From: Lacrimispora celerecrescens
GTDB lineage: Bacteria > Bacillota > Clostridia > Lachnospirales > Lachnospiraceae
Direction: 5' to 3'
Assembly: GCF_000732605.1 (NCBI RefSeq)
Contig: NZ_JPME01000007.1
Location: forward strand, 62,001-126,000
Length of the DNA stretch: 64,000 bases
In this document: positions 62,671 through 64,000 of the stretch, piece by piece
How positions within the stretch are numbered: position 1 is the stretch's first letter
How the letters are laid out: every line of letters begins with the position of its first letter
Notes under the pieces: model-generated
Database searches by the model: none
What the model saw: only the letters and a program-made list of their open reading frames with translations
What the model was told of the DNA's origin: nothing
Made by a program: the position numbers and the translations under genes

Positions 62671-62760
62671 GTTCGTACTAACCCGGAAGGATCCCTGACG
62701 GCGAAGGCGAGGAGAATACGTAAACCGGAAATCCCATGCCTGTTGGTGTGGGATTTTTTT
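62671..62760 (+). promoter_or_regulatory. Structured leader with attenuator-type terminator (riboswitch candidate)
   Basis: Between promoter and lipoprotein gene lies an about 90-nt leader ending in an 11-bp hairpin (62730-62740 against 62745-62755) and T7, a complete intrinsic terminator before any gene. Upstream of it CGTA (62674-62677) can pair with TACG (62717-62720) and CCGG (62683-62686) with CCGG (62725-62728), which together would make a pseudoknot. I do not recognise a known class. Ligand unknown. Confidence 0.6.
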
Positions 62761-62816
62761 GATGGACGTAAAGAAAAAGGAACCATAACAGGTACGGACA
62801 GAAAGCGAGGATTATT

Positions 62817-63881
62817 ATGAAAAAAACATTATCCCTATTGATGGCGTTTGCCGTAACGGCTGCCGTACTCTCCGGCTGTGCAAAGGGCGGCGCCGAAAGC
62901 ACCCAGGCAACAACTTCTGCCTCTGAAACGGAATCCACCTCTGAGACAGCAAAAGAGACATCTGAAGCCCAAAAACCTGCCGACAACTATACACTAAAGA
63001 TCGGTTCGTTAAAAGGGCCTACCTCCATGGGCCTAGTAAAGCTGATGGACCAGTCTGAAAAAGGCAATGCAAAAGGTTCCTATGATTTTACCATGGTAAC
63101 CGCTGCCGACGAGCTTCTTGGAAAAATTGTAAGCAAAGAACTTGATGTCGCACTTGTTCCAGCCAATATGGCCTCTATTATTTACAATAAAAACAATCAT
63201 GAGGTTACCGTTCTGGATATTAACACCCTTGGTGTTCTTTACGGGGTATCCGCCGATGATTCCATTAAAACAGCCGCAGACTTAAAGGGAAAGACCGTTT
63301 ACTTAACCGGCAAAGGAACCACACCGGACTATGCCCTTCAGCATGTGCTTAAAGCCAGCGGTTTAACTTCTGACGACGTAACCCTGGAATATAAATCTGA
63401 AGCCGCTGAGGTCGTTTCTATCCTAAAGGAAAAGCCTGATGCAGTGGGCCTTCTTCCCCAGCCCTTTGTAACAGCTGCCATGGCTCAGAATGACTCCTTA
63501 AAAATGGTTCTTGACTTAACTAAGGAGTGGGATGCCACAGCCGGTGAAAACGGCGGCAGTCTGGTGACCGGAGTTACCATCTGCCGGAATGACGTAATCA
63601 AAGATCATAGGGACGCCATTAATACCTTTTTAGCGGAACATAAGGAATCCGCTGAATTTGCCAATGCCAATGTAGCAGAAACCGCGGCCCTGGTGGCTGC
63701 TGCCGGAATTATTGAAAAAGCCCCGGTTGCAGAAAAAGCCATCCCATACTGCAGTATCACCTATGTAGACGGGGACCGGATGAAATCTCTGTTAAGCGGA
63801 TATTTAAAAGTTCTTTTCGATATGGAACCATCTTCTGTAGGCGGTACGCTGCCAGCTGATGATTTCTACTATATGCCATAA
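62817..63881 (+). CDS. ABC transporter substrate-binding lipoprotein (NitT/TauT type)
   Basis: A 354-aa binding protein. The signal peptide ends in LSGC near residue 20, followed by a Ser/Thr/Glu-rich linker to about 60. The domain begins LKIGSLKGPTSMGLVKLMD and shows LLGKIVSKELDVALVPANMASIIYN and the hinge DLKGKTVYLTGKGTTPDYALQHV, as in nitrate/sulfonate/thiamine-precursor-binding proteins (COG0715-like). The ligand cannot be told. A permease gene follows after 31 nt. The gene lies behind a leader with a terminator, so expression is probably attenuated. ATG at 62817 with the upstream AGCGAGG as weak Shine-Dalgarno. Confidence 0.85.
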   Translation: MKKTLSLLMAFAVTAAVLSGCAKGGAESTQATTSASETESTSETAKETSEAQKPADNYTLKIGSLKGPTSMGLVKLMDQSEKGNAKGSYDFTMVTAADELLGKIVSKELDVALVPANMASIIYNKNNHEVTVLDINTLGVLYGVSADDSIKTAADLKGKTVYLTGKGTTPDYALQHVLKASGLTSDDVTLEYKSEAAEVVSILKEKPDAVGLLPQPFVTAAMAQNDSLKMVLDLTKEWDATAGENGGSLVTGVTICRNDVIKDHRDAINTFLAEHKESAEFANANVAETAALVAAAGIIEKAPVAEKAIPYCSITYVDGDRMKSLLSGYLKVLFDMEPSSVGGTLPADDFYYMP

Positions 63882-63912
63882 TAAGGTAACGCTTTGTAAG
63901 GAGATTCCCATT

Positions 63913-64000
63913 ATGAAACCAACAGCCCTCCCGGCTAAAAAGGCCGGTATCATCTTTCTCTGGCTCCTTGCATGGCAGGCAATAAGCCTGTCCGTGCATA
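63913..64000 (+). CDS. ABC transporter permease (N-terminal fragment, cut by window end)
   Basis: The first 29 residues read MKPTALPAKKAGIIFLWLLA and go on into a hydrophobic helix, as in SsuC/TauC-type permeases. AAGGAG lies ten bases before ATG. Context (binding lipoprotein upstream) makes the permease of the same importer very likely; the rest lies beyond the window. Confidence 0.7.
   Translation, partial: MKPTALPAKKAGIIFLWLLAWQAISLSVH

Overview
The window reads as chromosome of an anaerobic, spore-forming, fermentative Clostridia member, most likely Lachnospiraceae (Clostridium cluster XIVa). The pointers are T-box leaders on two aminoacyl-tRNA synthetase genes, the GatCAB route to Asn-tRNA, spore coat genes, many PTS and ABC sugar/nucleoside systems, and an unusually dense set of [FeFe]-hydrogenase genes. 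I saw no rRNA, tRNA, CRISPR array, phage or insertion sequence. Family assignments are from reading the protein sequences; no database was searched.

Layout. 0-7 kb: 3' end of a phosphoglycerate mutase gene, then a minus-strand operon T-box > archaeal-type aspS > gatC > gatA > gatB > aspartate aminotransferase. 7-9.8 kb: MATE exporter, YacP-type NYN nuclease and the manganese exporter MntP. 9.7-13.8 kb: trehalose operon (treB, treC) with its repressor TreR; both promoters carry the same palindrome between -35 and -10. 13.9-19.9 kb: two-HD-domain protein, tyrS with a T-box, a YcaQ-like DNA glycosylase and two acetyltransferases, one with a frameshift. 20-27.6 kb: BmpA/Nup-type nucleoside ABC importer with a nucleoside hydrolase, flanked by Crp and RpiR regulators. 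27.9-32.2 kb: alpha-glucoside PTS with a GH4 6-phospho-alpha-glucosidase and RpiR regulator. 32.4-44.7 kb: mixed housekeeping and accessory genes: DAHP synthase (frameshifted), an HPr-like protein without the active histidine, uppP, ung, hisHF, a sirtuin-like protein, DUF4430 plus ECF S component, an rRNA methyltransferase, an odd aldo/keto reductase, a YtrA-type regulator with its ABC transporter, and a polysaccharide deacetylase.

44.8-59.9 kb is the striking part. A five-gene minus operon (DRTGG, HATPase, hydrogenase-like sensor, DRTGG, PHP) diverges from a hydC-E-D-B-A operon encoding an NAD-linked, probably electron-bifurcating [FeFe] hydrogenase. After a short non-hydrogenase stretch (a sugar-isomerase-type gene and two spore-coat genes) comes another operon: a small [2Fe-2S] protein, a PAS-containing sensory hydrogenase, a SpoIIE-type phosphatase and a monomeric hydrogenase. 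Four H-cluster proteins, two HATPase domains, a PP2C phosphatase and two DRTGG proteins within 15 kb suggest a hydrogen- or redox-sensing, partner-switching control circuit around the catalytic enzyme. This is the best candidate for an under-described system here.

59.9-64 kb: adenine deaminase and purine nucleoside phosphorylase, divergent from an ABC transporter whose lipoprotein gene follows a structured leader ending in a terminator.

Three conserved genes carry single lesions: an extra A in an A7 run, an extra A in an A8 run, and an in-frame TAG. The two homopolymer cases may be assembly errors. A short intergenic repeat occurs upstream of three minus-strand genes, and the tyrS T-box terminator has a near-identical copy 11 kb away, behind the GH4 gene.
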